Shown here: positions 43,116 through 52,043 of the stretch, piece after piece
Layout of the letters: each line of letters starts with the position of its first letter
Numbering within the stretch: the first letter of the stretch is position 1
From: CAZNHL01 sp964572965
GTDB lineage: Bacteria; Bacteroidota; Bacteroidia; Cytophagales; UBA9547
Direction of reading: 5' to 3'
Length of the DNA: 64,000 bases
Assembly: GCA_964572965.1 (NCBI GenBank)
Contig: CAZNHL010000001.1
Location: forward strand, 62,001 to 126,000
Position numbers and translations under genes: made by a program
The notes under the pieces: model-generated
Database searches by the model: none
The model's input: only the letters and a program-made list of their open reading frames with translations
Told to the model about the DNA's origin: nothing

Positions 43116-43658
43116 TTATGAAGTAGTCTTTGACTTTTTTACCCAATTAATGATAATAAGATTTTTGCTGCGCTTACCAGGCGAATATATATTCTGTACA
43201 GCGTAGCCATCTGGTGGCGGAGGTTCAGCAAACGTATTTCGGATTCGGTTAACTTCCCTCACATTCTTTATGTCGGATAAATCAAGCGTGATCAGATCAA
43301 CGGAATTATCAGCATAAAGGAAGTTCTCTTTAATAGCGATATCCGAACAACCATATATTTTCAGAAATCCGATAGCAACAGGCGAAGCAGGATCATGATT
43401 ATCGTACACATGAACTCCTGTAAACTGGTCTACAATAAATAGATATTGGTCTTTATAGTAAATTTTACCGGGAACAGTTACAGCTCTTGGCTGTTCAGCT
43501 GCAAATGATTTCTCTAAAGTCGCACGGTCTGTGATTATAGGCGTATAATCTGTTTCTTTTATAGGTACCTGATAAGGTCCGCAAGCCATTAAACAACCAA
43601 CTAAAACAAACGAAAGCAGGCACTTGCATAATGTTTTCTGTAAAAACATATTATTCAA
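43116..43658 (-). CDS. LVIVD-type lipoprotein, N-terminal half of a propeller
   Basis: This 180-residue protein has a lipoprotein-like signal (LMAC, Cys26; LVGC at Cys22 is an alternative) and then repeats GKIYYKDQYLFIVDQFTGVH, ASPVAIGFLKIYGCSDIAI and VDLITLDLSDIKNV. It ends IINWVKKSKTTS where, in my recollection, longer homologues continue into the second half. It is the first gene of the set with 42383 and 41650. Upstream lies 141 bp to nagA. Confidence 0.78.
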   Translation of the reverse strand: MNNMFLQKTLCKCLLSFVLVGCLMACGPYQVPIKETDYTPIITDRATLEKSFAAEQPRAVTVPGKIYYKDQYLFIVDQFTGVHVYDNHDPASPVAIGFLKIYGCSDIAIKENFLYADNSVDLITLDLSDIKNVREVNRIRNTFAEPPPPDGYAVQNIYSPGKRSKNLIIINWVKKSKTTS

Positions 43659-43734
43659 TTTTTCCTTTTTCTATAGCTAAAAATATAACTGGTGAGCAAG
43701 ATACTGAACTGTGCTCAAACGTGTGTTAAGAAAT

Positions 43735-43776
43735 CATTAAAAAGCCCACATTACCAAAAATACGGTAGTGTGGGCT
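43735..43776 (-). terminator. Terminator of nagA
   Basis: AGCCCACATTACC (43743-43755) pairs with GGTAGTGTGGGCT (43764-43776) with one T-G wobble; on the minus strand it runs into TTTTT. Confidence 0.85.
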
Positions 43777-43799
43777 ATATTAATAGTACCGCGCTAAAA

Positions 43800-44951
43800 C
43801 TAAGCTATTTCTTTCTCCTGAACTTTTCCTCCAAGGAAAACACCTTCAAGTTCAAGATCAGTATTTAATACAACTAAGTCTGCCTTACGACCCGCTGCTA
43901 TCAAACCAACCTGGCCATCAACACCAAGGAATTGCGCAGGATAAGTTGAAGTCATTTTAACAGTTTCTTCCAGGTCAAGACCTACATATTTCACTGTATT
44001 CTGTAAGCTTTCAAGCATCGTAATGGCTGACCCAGCAAGGTTACCACTATCAGTTAAATACTTTCCATCTTCATAGTGAATTTTGAACGCTTCAAATTCA
44101 AACTCCTTTACCGGATGTTTTACAAATGATGCATCAGATACGATATAAAGCTTTCCTTTCTTCTGCTTATGAGCAATACGAACGGAAGCATATTCAGAGT
44201 GAATACCATCTACAATAATACCTCCCCATACTTCATCTCTGTCGAAGAACGCACCTACCAGGCCTGGGTTACGGCTGGTAAACTGAGACATAGCATTATA
44301 AAGGTGTGTTACACAGTCAATACCAAGATCAAAAGCTCTTGTTGCTTCTCTGAAAGAGGCATCGCTATGTCCAGCAGAAATTCTGATACCACCATCCTGA
44401 ATGATTTTGATTTGGTGGTCGCTGAATTGCTCAGGAGCAATGGTCATCAGTTTAATAACATCTTTACCGTTATCAACAATTTTATGAAGCTCTTCATCGG
44501 TCGGTTTTCTTACAAACTTCTCAGAGTGAGCACCCTTTCTGATAGGATTAAAAAACGGCCCTTCAAGGTGCATACCAATAACACCATGCTTCCCTTTATT
44601 GTAACATTCTCTTGCTGCCTCAATACAAGCAATAATATTGTCGTAAGAAGTAGAAACTACTGTTGGCAAATAACTTGTTGTACCAAATTCTAAATGGGCA
44701 TTGAAAATCTGGCGGATGTTTTCCTCGCTGGGCTTGTTTGTAAAGAAGCTCCCTCCTCCTCCGTTTACTTGCAGGTCAACAAAACCCGGAATCAGGTAAT
44801 TTCCCCGTAAATCTACTTTAGTAACATCAGATGGCACATTATTGTCAGACAAAACCGCCTGTATTAATCCGTCTTCAATTAATACAGAATGATTTTTCAG
44901 CACTGACTCACCCGTGAAAATAGTGCAATTGGTAAGAAGCTTTTTTGACAT
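43800..44951 (-). CDS. nagA: N-acetylglucosamine-6-phosphate deacetylase
   Basis: This 383-residue amidohydrolase removes acetate from GlcNAc-6-phosphate in amino-sugar recycling. It shows the metal-site pattern of NagA: LIPGFVDLQVNGGGG near residues 52-66, GMHLEGPFFNP, ISAGHSDASFREA, CVTHLYNAMSQF and IVSDASF. The length is typical. nagB is not adjacent. It stands alone with its own terminator. Confidence 0.95.
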   Translation of the reverse strand: MSKKLLTNCTIFTGESVLKNHSVLIEDGLIQAVLSDNNVPSDVTKVDLRGNYLIPGFVDLQVNGGGGSFFTNKPSEENIRQIFNAHLEFGTTSYLPTVVSTSYDNIIACIEAARECYNKGKHGVIGMHLEGPFFNPIRKGAHSEKFVRKPTDEELHKIVDNGKDVIKLMTIAPEQFSDHQIKIIQDGGIRISAGHSDASFREATRAFDLGIDCVTHLYNAMSQFTSRNPGLVGAFFDRDEVWGGIIVDGIHSEYASVRIAHKQKKGKLYIVSDASFVKHPVKEFEFEAFKIHYEDGKYLTDSGNLAGSAITMLESLQNTVKYVGLDLEETVKMTSTYPAQFLGVDGQVGLIAAGRKADLVVLNTDLELEGVFLGGKVQEKEIA

Positions 44952-44979
44952 TGTTGTCGATTATGTATGGAGTGAATTA

Positions 44980-44987
44980 CAAAAATA
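44980..44987 (-). promoter_or_regulatory. Candidate -7 element of nagA promoter
   Basis: On the minus strand TATTTTTG matches TAnnTTTG about 28 bp before the nagA ATG. The -33 box is not at 19 bp. Confidence 0.4.
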
Positions 44988-45122
44988 AAAATATTTTTGC
45001 ACTTAGTAAACAAAGTCTACAACAATAAATCACACAAAAACAGGTTTTTTTTGATTTTTAACCCAATTTATATTCCATCTAATTCTCAATTTATGCTTCA
45101 CAATTTTCAGTAATTTTACAAC

Positions 45123-45683
45123 ATGAAGCATTCGCAATATTTTCAACTTGGGCAAATCAGTAAAAGTCACGGTGTCCGCGGTGAAGTCTTAGCCTTAATT
45201 GACGTAGACCATCCCCAGCAATATGAAAACCTCAAATCGGTTTTTATTGAGCAAAACACTAAACTAATTCCCTTTTTTATTGAAAAAATAGATATCCTTA
45301 AAGATAAAGCCATAATTAAATTTGAGGAAATCACTGATATGAAAGCGGCTGCTGCACTTTCCGGTTCTGAATTGTATCTTCCATTGAACAATCTTCCGGA
45401 ACTTGAAGACGGCCACTTCTACTATCATGACATTAAAGGGTTTGCTGTAGAAGACAGTAATCTTGGTGAACTAGGAACAGTATTGGATGTTTATGAACTT
45501 CCTGGGCACGACATTATTGCTATGGATTATAAATCATCTGAAGTATTGATCCCGATCCAACCGCACATAGTTTTGCGTGCTGATTTGAAAAAACAAATAC
45601 TTTATGTTGAATTACCTGAAGGTTTACTGGAAATATACCTTCAAAAAGGAAACGATACACCTGACGACGCTGACGAAGAATAA
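45123..45683 (+). CDS. rimM: 16S rRNA processing protein RimM
   Basis: This 186-residue protein matures the 30S head and binds ribosomal protein S19. The N-terminal RimM domain begins YFQLGQISKSHGVRGEVLA, and the PRC-barrel part contains VLDVYELPGHDIIAMDY and VLIPIQPHIV. The acidic tail ends NDTPDDADEE. Its usual neighbours rpsP and trmD lie at 7.4 and 24.8 kb. It ends two bases before the rhomboid gene, so the two form an operon. Confidence 0.95.
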   Translation: MKHSQYFQLGQISKSHGVRGEVLALIDVDHPQQYENLKSVFIEQNTKLIPFFIEKIDILKDKAIIKFEEITDMKAAAALSGSELYLPLNNLPELEDGHFYYHDIKGFAVEDSNLGELGTVLDVYELPGHDIIAMDYKSSEVLIPIQPHIVLRADLKKQILYVELPEGLLEIYLQKGNDTPDDADEE

Positions 45684-45685
45684 AG

Positions 45686-46324
45686 ATGGGACTTACACTA
45701 ACTACACTGATTATTGCCATTACTGTTGCAATGAGTTTTTACGCCTGGAATAAACCTGAGATTTTCCAGAAATGGGTCATGAATGCTTACATGGTAAAAG
45801 AGCGAAAACAATATGGCCGCTTCATTACTTCAGGTTTTATCCATTCAGATATTCCACACTTGTTGCTAAATATGATAGCACTTTACTCATTTGGTTCAAT
45901 CTTAGAGCAAATCTACTATGGCTATCTGGGAGCTATCGGTATTTTCTTATACCCGCTTCTTTATTTAGTAGCCATTGTTACGTCTGAGATTCCCTCATAC
46001 TTAAAACATAAAAACAATTATTATTACAATTCACTGGGAGCTTCAGGGGCAGTATCAGCTGTGGTACTTTCTTCTATTTTGTTTTACCCTTTGGACGATG
46101 TCATTTTGTTTTTCTTTATAAGACTTCCGGGATTTGTGGTAGGTATTCTTTATATCGTTTATTCATATTATCAGTCCAAAAACTCATCTGACAACATCAA
46201 CCACGACGCCCATTTATATGGCGCTTTTTCGGGTATAGTATTTAGTGTGTTTATCCATCCTCAGGTAATACCGGATTTTATAGCGACTGTAGGTCAATAC
46301 CTGTTTCACCTGAGAATATTCTAG
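45686..46324 (+). CDS. Rhomboid-family intramembrane serine protease
   Basis: This 212-residue protein has six hydrophobic helices. The catalytic dyad is visible as Ser120 in SLGASGAVSA (GxSG) and His176 in HDAHLYGAFSG, with the HLLLNM motif at 58-63. Rhomboids cleave membrane-spanning segments of substrates. It is two bases after rimM. The substrate is unknown. Confidence 0.92.
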   Translation: MGLTLTTLIIAITVAMSFYAWNKPEIFQKWVMNAYMVKERKQYGRFITSGFIHSDIPHLLLNMIALYSFGSILEQIYYGYLGAIGIFLYPLLYLVAIVTSEIPSYLKHKNNYYYNSLGASGAVSAVVLSSILFYPLDDVILFFFIRLPGFVVGILYIVYSYYQSKNSSDNINHDAHLYGAFSGIVFSVFIHPQVIPDFIATVGQYLFHLRIF

Positions 46325-46372
46325 CAGATGGAAACCAATATTGCCCGCTGCTAATCCTTTACGCGTTTTATT

Positions 46373-46550
46373 ATACCTTAACTGATTCGTTTAACCAGAG
46401 ATTCTGAATTTTGCACGCTAATCTGGCTGATAACGGAGTTTTTATTGATTGTTAAGCTTTGGAGGATGCTGAACCGGAATTGTAAAATCCTATTCTGCAT
46501 TATTTGTGGGAGAAAAACTTAAGAAGGTCATAGAAGCGGATAGTCATTTT
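46373..46550 (+). repeat. Dispersed intergenic repeat, copy B
   Basis: This stretch aligns in the plus orientation with copy A (11473-11665 read on the minus strand). Shared stretches include GATTCTGAATTTTGC and CATAGAAGCGGATAGTCATTT. It lies in the 307-bp gap between the rhomboid gene and the SGNH hydrolase gene; the rest of that gap shows no gene. Confidence 0.8.
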
Positions 46551-46631
46551 ATTTCAATAGCCTAAAACAGGTTTTGAAAAGCACTGCTTCCCCGATAAGG
46601 GTAGGCAGTGCTGCTTCATAGATAATTAGGA

Positions 46632-47966
46632 TCAGGGGAGTTTCACACCCCTGTACTGGCCCACGTTTAGCTTGGGAACATTGGCACCGAAGTGCTGATT
46701 AATAGCATCTATAAAATAATTTGTACAAGCCGCATATCCTCTTGGCGTTAAGTGAAACCCATCTAAAGAGAATACTCCACCCGTTACAAATGTAGCATTC
46801 AGATTAACCCCGTCCACATCAATACCTCCAGGAGCCAAAAGGCGATTGAGGTTCGCATGCATATCAACCAAAGCCAGCTTCCTTGTACTGGCAATGTTTG
46901 CGATAGAGGCATTATAGCCATCAACGGCATCAGTTATCTGGCTTAATTCACCTTCATCTAAATAATATTTATCGGCAATAGGAACTTGACTACCCCAACC
47001 ACTGCACTTAATCGAGTCCTGAGGAATAGTCAATATGATTTTTTCGGTACTTTTAATCTTTCTTCTTCCACCTGGCGCAGCTGCATCACTCACAATAAGC
47101 GGATTTGCCCCCAAAGCAAAAGTAATACCTAAAGGTGCATATGCCATATTCAACGCATCTACCTGGCTTTGACTAGTTAAGACTAAAGCATTATACGGTA
47201 CAGTATTGAAATAGGCTATTTTAGTAACATCCGGAATATTAGCAATAGCTCCTTTTGCACCATTTTTCATTAATGTATCAACAACAGCTGAAATAGAATA
47301 GGTTAAAGTGGCATTGGGGGTTATTGTTTCTCCTACACCACCAGCCAATGCAAATCCTAAAACATCGTTATTTCCAATCCAAAGTGTAAAGAATGTTGGA
47401 TTTACCCTCATTGCGTCACTTAATACAGAAGCTGTTGCCGGGTTACTCGCCATTCTGTAAAAGTATGGGCTATATTTTCCGGCACCAGCAGCAGGGTTAC
47501 CATAACCTGGCGCTATCAGGTGAAAAGACTTTGCACCAGGAACTCCCATATTATTGAATGGCCCCTGACTGGCAATCGAGGCCAAATTTGCCAGATTAGC
47601 TGTTCCTGCCAATACCGGAGAAAGCGAAGTAACACCTTTACAGTCAGTCATTGGACCTAATACTAATTTGGTCACCGGTGTGGTTCCGGAAAAGCCTATT
47701 CCATTTTCATCTACCATGAATGGTATTTTAAAATCTCCACTACCAACTGTCTGAAGTTGTTGTGCTAAAAGAGCTGCATAAGAGTTCTTTTGCCCTTCAA
47801 TGTATAAGGCATTATCCATATAGCCAGACGTAAGCGAGTTACCTAAGGCAACATATCTTGTAAAATCTGCCTGACCGCCACTGGAAGGAGAGAATTCATC
47901 TATCTTTGGCTTACAACCAAAAGTCGTTAAACCCAGGACTGCTATGTATATATATATGCGTTTCAT
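46632..47966 (-). CDS. SGNH/GDSL-type lipoprotein hydrolase
   Basis: This 444-residue protein has a lipoprotein signal (TTFGC, Cys18). The SGNH blocks are present: YVALGNSLTSGY with Ser44, WIGNNDVLG with the Gly-Asn pair, and DGFHLTPRG with the catalytic Asp-x-x-His. It is likely a surface esterase or lipase. It lies 20 bp downstream of the FadL-like porin gene, suggesting that it feeds fatty acids to that porin or is cotranscribed with it. Confidence 0.9.
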   Translation of the reverse strand: MKRIYIYIAVLGLTTFGCKPKIDEFSPSSGGQADFTRYVALGNSLTSGYMDNALYIEGQKNSYAALLAQQLQTVGSGDFKIPFMVDENGIGFSGTTPVTKLVLGPMTDCKGVTSLSPVLAGTANLANLASIASQGPFNNMGVPGAKSFHLIAPGYGNPAAGAGKYSPYFYRMASNPATASVLSDAMRVNPTFFTLWIGNNDVLGFALAGGVGETITPNATLTYSISAVVDTLMKNGAKGAIANIPDVTKIAYFNTVPYNALVLTSQSQVDALNMAYAPLGITFALGANPLIVSDAAAPGGRRKIKSTEKIILTIPQDSIKCSGWGSQVPIADKYYLDEGELSQITDAVDGYNASIANIASTRKLALVDMHANLNRLLAPGGIDVDGVNLNATFVTGGVFSLDGFHLTPRGYAACTNYFIDAINQHFGANVPKLNVGQYRGVKLP

Positions 47967-47986
47967 AGTTATAACATTTGGGAAGT

Positions 47987-49240
47987 TTAGAATTTGTAAT
48001 TAAGTCCTAAAGCCGGTATGTAAGCAACATATTTATAATTACCACCAAAGCCCTGTTTATCACTATAGCCATAAGTTTTCTTCCCATTTATATACAGGAA
48101 AGAAGCGTCTATCCCAAAGTGCTCAGTAGGATTGAAAGAAAGACCTGCCGACAAGCCCAGTTTATCAGCATCAGGGGTTTCCGGAGAATAATTGTGATTC
48201 ATATCTACAGGAGATAAATCATAATAAGTACCCGCTCTTACAATAAACTTTTCCGAAACCTTGTACTGACCTCCCACTCTAAAAGCCCAGGTATTATGGT
48301 AATTTTTCTTTTCTTTTGAATTAAGCGTACCAGGGTTTTGGCTAAACTCAAAATCCAAAGACTTATAAGCATCCCATTGAGTATAGTTAACATCAACACC
48401 CAGTTTCAACTTATCAGTAACGTCGTAACCAAAACCTAAAGCCCACAAAGCTGGTAATGGTAAGGATGCTGAGAAAGTAGTGTTGGCGGGGAAAGTGGCT
48501 GACGCTGAGGCAGGAACGTTAAAATTAGTAGTACCACCGGAAATGTTCATGTTAATTTGTGAGTGATAAGTTAAACCAACGCTTAATTTTTCTACCGGCT
48601 TAACATATAGTCCCAAATTATAACCGAAGTTTCCTGTTGAACCGTTCAGATGCGCATTACCAGGTTTTCCGTTTACATCAGATGTAGGAGTTGCTTTATT
48701 TAAATCAACAAAGCCTAAGGCATAAATCAAGCCTGCTCCTAAAGAAATTTTCTCTGTTATTTTATATGAAGCCGTTGGTTGAAAATAAATCGCTCTTAGA
48801 GAAATATCCCTGATAAGATATTGACCTGCCCAATTTTCATCCCATTTTACGGTAGAACCATACGGAGTGTATACTCCCAAACCTAAACTGAATTTCTCAT
48901 TTAATTTGGCCGCAACATATAAATTAAAAGGTGTTACTACCGGATTATTTGCATAAGTAGAATAATTCGAAGTTGTAGAACTGTAGCCTACCTGTGACGA
49001 GATAGCAGCAAGACCTCCGGTAACTGTAAATTTATCTTTCAAAAATGGCAAAGCACCCGGATTAAAATAAACACTGGAAGCATCAAGAGCCATACCCGCA
49101 CCAACATGTCCCATCCCAATTTGTTTCACTCCCATCAGGTTTACCTGATAGCCCCCCGCCCATGACGGAAAACTCGTACCAATCAGCAGGAATGTCCATA
49201 ACGACGAGGATACTCCTATTTTAAAAAGCTTGTTTTTCAT
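47987..49240 (-). CDS. FadL/OmpP1-type outer-membrane porin
   Basis: This 417-residue protein has a signal peptide and the family N-terminus GYQVNLMGVKQIGMGHVGAG, followed by ASSVYFNPGALPFL and DENWAGQYLIRDISL. These porins move long-chain fatty acids or aromatic compounds across the outer membrane. ATG 49240 (MKNKLFKIG) is preferred over the upstream ATG. The SGNH-hydrolase gene follows in the same operon. Confidence 0.9.
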   Translation of the reverse strand: MKNKLFKIGVSSSLWTFLLIGTSFPSWAGGYQVNLMGVKQIGMGHVGAGMALDASSVYFNPGALPFLKDKFTVTGGLAAISSQVGYSSTTSNYSTYANNPVVTPFNLYVAAKLNEKFSLGLGVYTPYGSTVKWDENWAGQYLIRDISLRAIYFQPTASYKITEKISLGAGLIYALGFVDLNKATPTSDVNGKPGNAHLNGSTGNFGYNLGLYVKPVEKLSVGLTYHSQINMNISGGTTNFNVPASASATFPANTTFSASLPLPALWALGFGYDVTDKLKLGVDVNYTQWDAYKSLDFEFSQNPGTLNSKEKKNYHNTWAFRVGGQYKVSEKFIVRAGTYYDLSPVDMNHNYSPETPDADKLGLSAGLSFNPTEHFGIDASFLYINGKKTYGYSDKQGFGGNYKYVAYIPALGLNYKF

Positions 49241-49510
49241 TTTTAGAATATTTAGGAGATAAGTTAAATTATATGTTTCCAGAAAAAGGCTAGATCTGGT
49301 TCTTGACATTATGTACTAGTCTAGCGAATAAAAAGTTACAACACCAAATGAAAGCAATTACGAGTGCTGTTAAAAAATGTCAAAGTCAAAGCGATTGACC
49401 AGTCAAAGGCTAAACAAAGCCTTCAGAATTCCGAAATCAGCTTAATTCCTTAAAAATTAAAAAGCTGATGTTAAAGACTATTGGTCAATTGTTGTGCTAT
49501 ATAGAAGTTA
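49241..49510. other. 270-bp gap between the FadL-like and nitronate-monooxygenase-like genes
   Basis: No gene is seen. Near 49392-49403 and 49467-49482 the sequences TTGACCAGTC and GACTATTGGTCAA form an imperfect dyad, too loose to assign. The stretch also holds the promoter of the FadL-SGNH operon, but no clear consensus is visible. Confidence 0.4.
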
Positions 49511-50452
49511 CTAAAATTCTGTTAAAAATCCCCTTGCTGTTTGAAATTCTTTAAAAATATTTTTAACAATTGTTTCCGCCGATTCAACCTCTTTGAGCTG
49601 AGAAGCCACTTGGCCAATTTCTAGTTCTCCTTCAAGCAGATCTCCTTCAAAAATTCCTTTTTTTGAACGTCCTTTGCCTAACAGGCTTTTAAGTTCATCT
49701 ACTGAGGCTCCTTTAAGTTCTGCCTGTTTTATCTGTTTATAAAAATCATTTTTGATCAAACGCACCGGAGTCAGTTGTTTTAAAGCTAATTCCGTCCCTC
49801 CTTCTTCTGAATGAACAACTATGTTTTTAAAGTTATCATGGGCTGACGATTCAATACTGGCGGCAAATCTGGTACCCACTTGCACCCCTTCAGCTCCAAG
49901 CACAAAAGTGGCCAACATCGCTTTTCCGGAGGCAATGCCCCCTGCAGCTATTACAGGAATTTTTACTGCTTCGCTCACCATCGGTATCAAAACCAGTGTT
50001 GTAGTTTCTTCACGCCCATTGTGTCCACCAGCTTCAAAGCCTTCTGCCACAACAGCATCAACACCTGCTTCCTCTGCCTTTATGGCAAATTTCACACTTG
50101 AGACTACATGTACTACCGTAATGCCATGTTGTTTTAATAAAGGAGTCCAGGTCTTGGGGTTACCAGCTGAAGAAAAAACGATCTTTATTCCTTCATCTAT
50201 GACAACCTGGATAAGCTGATCTATTTCAGGATATAATAAAGGGATATTAACACCGAAAGGTTTATCGGTTGCATTTTTGCATTTTTGTATATGTTCCCGT
50301 AGCAGCTCCGGACGCATAGAGCCTGCGCCGATCAGTCCAAGACCTCCCGCATTACTGACAGCAGAAGCCAATCGCCAACCACTGCACCAAACCATACCTG
50401 CCTGGATTATCGGGTATTGAATTTTGAATAGCTCGCTTACCCTGTTTGTCAT
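49511..50452 (-). CDS. Nitronate monooxygenase-like / FabK-like flavoprotein
   Basis: This 313-residue TIM-barrel flavoprotein matches the 2-nitropropane dioxygenase family: YPIIQAGMVWCSGWRLASAV, AEGFEAGGHNGREETTTLVL with the catalytic His, and PVIAAGGIASGKAML. Members oxidise alkyl nitronates or act as enoyl-ACP reductases (FabK); sequence alone does not separate them. It starts 3 bp after the ZIP gene stop in the same direction, so it is probably cotranscribed with it. Confidence 0.88.
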   Translation of the reverse strand: MTNRVSELFKIQYPIIQAGMVWCSGWRLASAVSNAGGLGLIGAGSMRPELLREHIQKCKNATDKPFGVNIPLLYPEIDQLIQVVIDEGIKIVFSSAGNPKTWTPLLKQHGITVVHVVSSVKFAIKAEEAGVDAVVAEGFEAGGHNGREETTTLVLIPMVSEAVKIPVIAAGGIASGKAMLATFVLGAEGVQVGTRFAASIESSAHDNFKNIVVHSEEGGTELALKQLTPVRLIKNDFYKQIKQAELKGASVDELKSLLGKGRSKKGIFEGDLLEGELEIGQVASQLKEVESAETIVKNIFKEFQTARGFLTEF

Positions 50453-50455
50453 ACA

Positions 50456-51208
50456 TTAATGAAAAAAAACCTGTGCTAGTATTGCTAAAAATGCTCCCAA
50501 TAAAGAAATCATTAATTTATTAGCTTTAAACTTATGCTCCGGGCTTGTTTCAAACAGAATAGTCGTTGAGATGTATAGAAAGTTACCTGCCACTACAGCA
50601 AAAAGCATATTAAATATCCTTGAGTCAAAAGTACTGCTATCGTAGAATAAATGGCTCAAAAACAAGCCAACCGGAGATGCAAGGGCGAAGATCAGTAAAA
50701 GAGCATACGATTTTACTCCTTTACCCAAAGCCATTACTAATACAGACATCAGTGCAAATGCTTCAGGAATTTTATGCAGCATCAGCCCCAATAGAACCTG
50801 AGAAGTTTCGTCATGAGAATGCGCTGAAGTTGGATGTACCAACAATGTACCTTCCAGAAAAGCATGTATCCACATAGAAACTACCAGCATAAAAGGTAAT
50901 GTTCCGTGTTCATGTGCATGATCATGTGGAGTATGCAAGTGGATATGACCATGCTCAATACCTGTTGTAAAATATTCCAGAATCATCTGGAAGAAAAAGC
51001 CTGTCAGGACAAATATTCCGGTTTGAGTAATATTCTCTGCATCAGTGAACAATTCCGGCAGAATATGAATAACCGTCATTGAAAAAAGATAGGCACCACT
51101 AAAATTCAGAACCAGAGAAAAATTTCTCATCCTGATATTGGGAATAAAAATAACTGCAAGACCAGAAAGCATTGCAGTCAAAAATATGATAATTGCGTTA
51201 ATTGCCAT
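50456..51208 (-). CDS. ZIP-family metal transporter
   Basis: This 250-residue membrane protein has about eight hydrophobic segments and a His-rich loop IEHGHIHLHTPHDHAHEHG (about 91-109), typical of ZIP zinc/iron importers. Metal-site helices are seen as WIHAFLEGTLL and LHKIPEAFALMS. It precedes the nitronate-monooxygenase-like gene and follows ispF by 26 bp on the same strand. Confidence 0.9.
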   Translation of the reverse strand: MAINAIIIFLTAMLSGLAVIFIPNIRMRNFSLVLNFSGAYLFSMTVIHILPELFTDAENITQTGIFVLTGFFFQMILEYFTTGIEHGHIHLHTPHDHAHEHGTLPFMLVVSMWIHAFLEGTLLVHPTSAHSHDETSQVLLGLMLHKIPEAFALMSVLVMALGKGVKSYALLLIFALASPVGLFLSHLFYDSSTFDSRIFNMLFAVVAGNFLYISTTILFETSPEHKFKANKLMISLLGAFLAILAQVFFH

Positions 51209-51234
51209 TTGCTGACTCTTTTTCTAAAATGAGC

Positions 51235-51714
51235 TTAGTTTTTATAGATTAAAGCAACAGCGTAAGCATTCACCCCTTCTTCACGACCAACATAACCCAA
51301 TTTCTCGTTTGTTGTTGCTTTAATTGAAATATCATCTGTAGGTATATCCATCACATCAGATAATACCTGCTGCATTTTGTCTATATGAGGATTAATTTTA
51401 GGAGCTTCTAATGATAAAGTAGCATCTACGTTACTGATTTCCCAGCCAGCTTCTCGTACAATTCTGCATACTTCTTTCAAAAGCACTTTGCTATCTACTC
51501 CTTTCCATCTCGGATCGGTATTCGCAAAATGGAAACCTATATCTCTTTTATTAGCAGCACCTAACAATGCATCACAAATAGCATGAAGTAAAACATCGGC
51601 ATCTGAATGTCCTAAAGGTCCTTTACTATATTCTAATTGTACACCACCCAGCCACATCTCGCGGCCTTCCGCAAGGGAGTGAACATCATAACCAAAACCT
51701 ACTTTGATTTTCAT
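51235..51714 (-). CDS. ispF: 2-C-methyl-D-erythritol 2,4-cyclodiphosphate synthase
   Basis: This 159-residue enzyme makes the cyclic diphosphate of the MEP isoprenoid pathway. The zinc site is visible as Asp10 and His12 in GFGYDVHSL and His44 in DADVLLHAICDALLGA. KATTNEKLGYVGREEGV is the C-terminal signature. It starts a run ispF-ZIP-nitronate monooxygenase-like on the minus strand. Confidence 0.96.
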   Translation of the reverse strand: MKIKVGFGYDVHSLAEGREMWLGGVQLEYSKGPLGHSDADVLLHAICDALLGAANKRDIGFHFANTDPRWKGVDSKVLLKEVCRIVREAGWEISNVDATLSLEAPKINPHIDKMQQVLSDVMDIPTDDISIKATTNEKLGYVGREEGVNAYAVALIYKN

Positions 51715-52043
51715 AATTTCTCTTTATTCTTTTTAATTATCAGCGGACTTCTTAATCCATGTCTGACAATATCCCAAAATTAGCAAAAGCATTGTGCAAT
51801 ACCGAATTTCTCCTTAAAACAGATACTCCAAAAAATAAAATCATTTAACCTAAATCCGGTTGTCAACAACCAATCGTAGGTAATTTAAATATCAGTTACT
51901 CCGAATAAAAAATTGTTATGTCTACAAAAGTGCAGGCATAAAAACTAATACCAATATTATTAATTGAACTAAATAATGGGTAGTGTTGAAAAAGAAAAGG
52001 GAGTCCATATAGGACTCCCTTTCTATATATGTATGAGAAGAGG
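51715..52043. other. 329-bp gap between ispF and pirin gene
   Basis: No gene is seen. On the minus strand TAATTTTG at 51775-51782 matches the -7 consensus for ispF with a leader of about 55 nt, and the right end holds the pirin terminator. Confidence 0.45.
51990..52023 (-). terminator. Terminator of the pirin gene
   Basis: AAAGGGAGTCC (51997-52007) pairs with GGACTCCCTTT (52013-52023), loop ATATA; on the minus strand the stem is followed by TCTTTTTC. Confidence 0.85.

Noticed and set aside
42383..43658. Frameshift splitting a single LVIVD gene
   Set aside because: The second frame has its own complete lipoprotein signal and lipobox, so a simple frameshift does not explain it; fission is preferred.
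44169..44693. 174-codon plus-strand frame opposite nagA
   Set aside because: It is antisense to a clear NagA with intact catalytic motifs and has no family features of its own.
49821..50219. 132-codon plus-strand frame opposite the nitronate-monooxygenase-like gene
   Set aside because: It lies entirely inside a well-supported gene and is a low-complexity Pro/Ala/Ser/Thr shadow.
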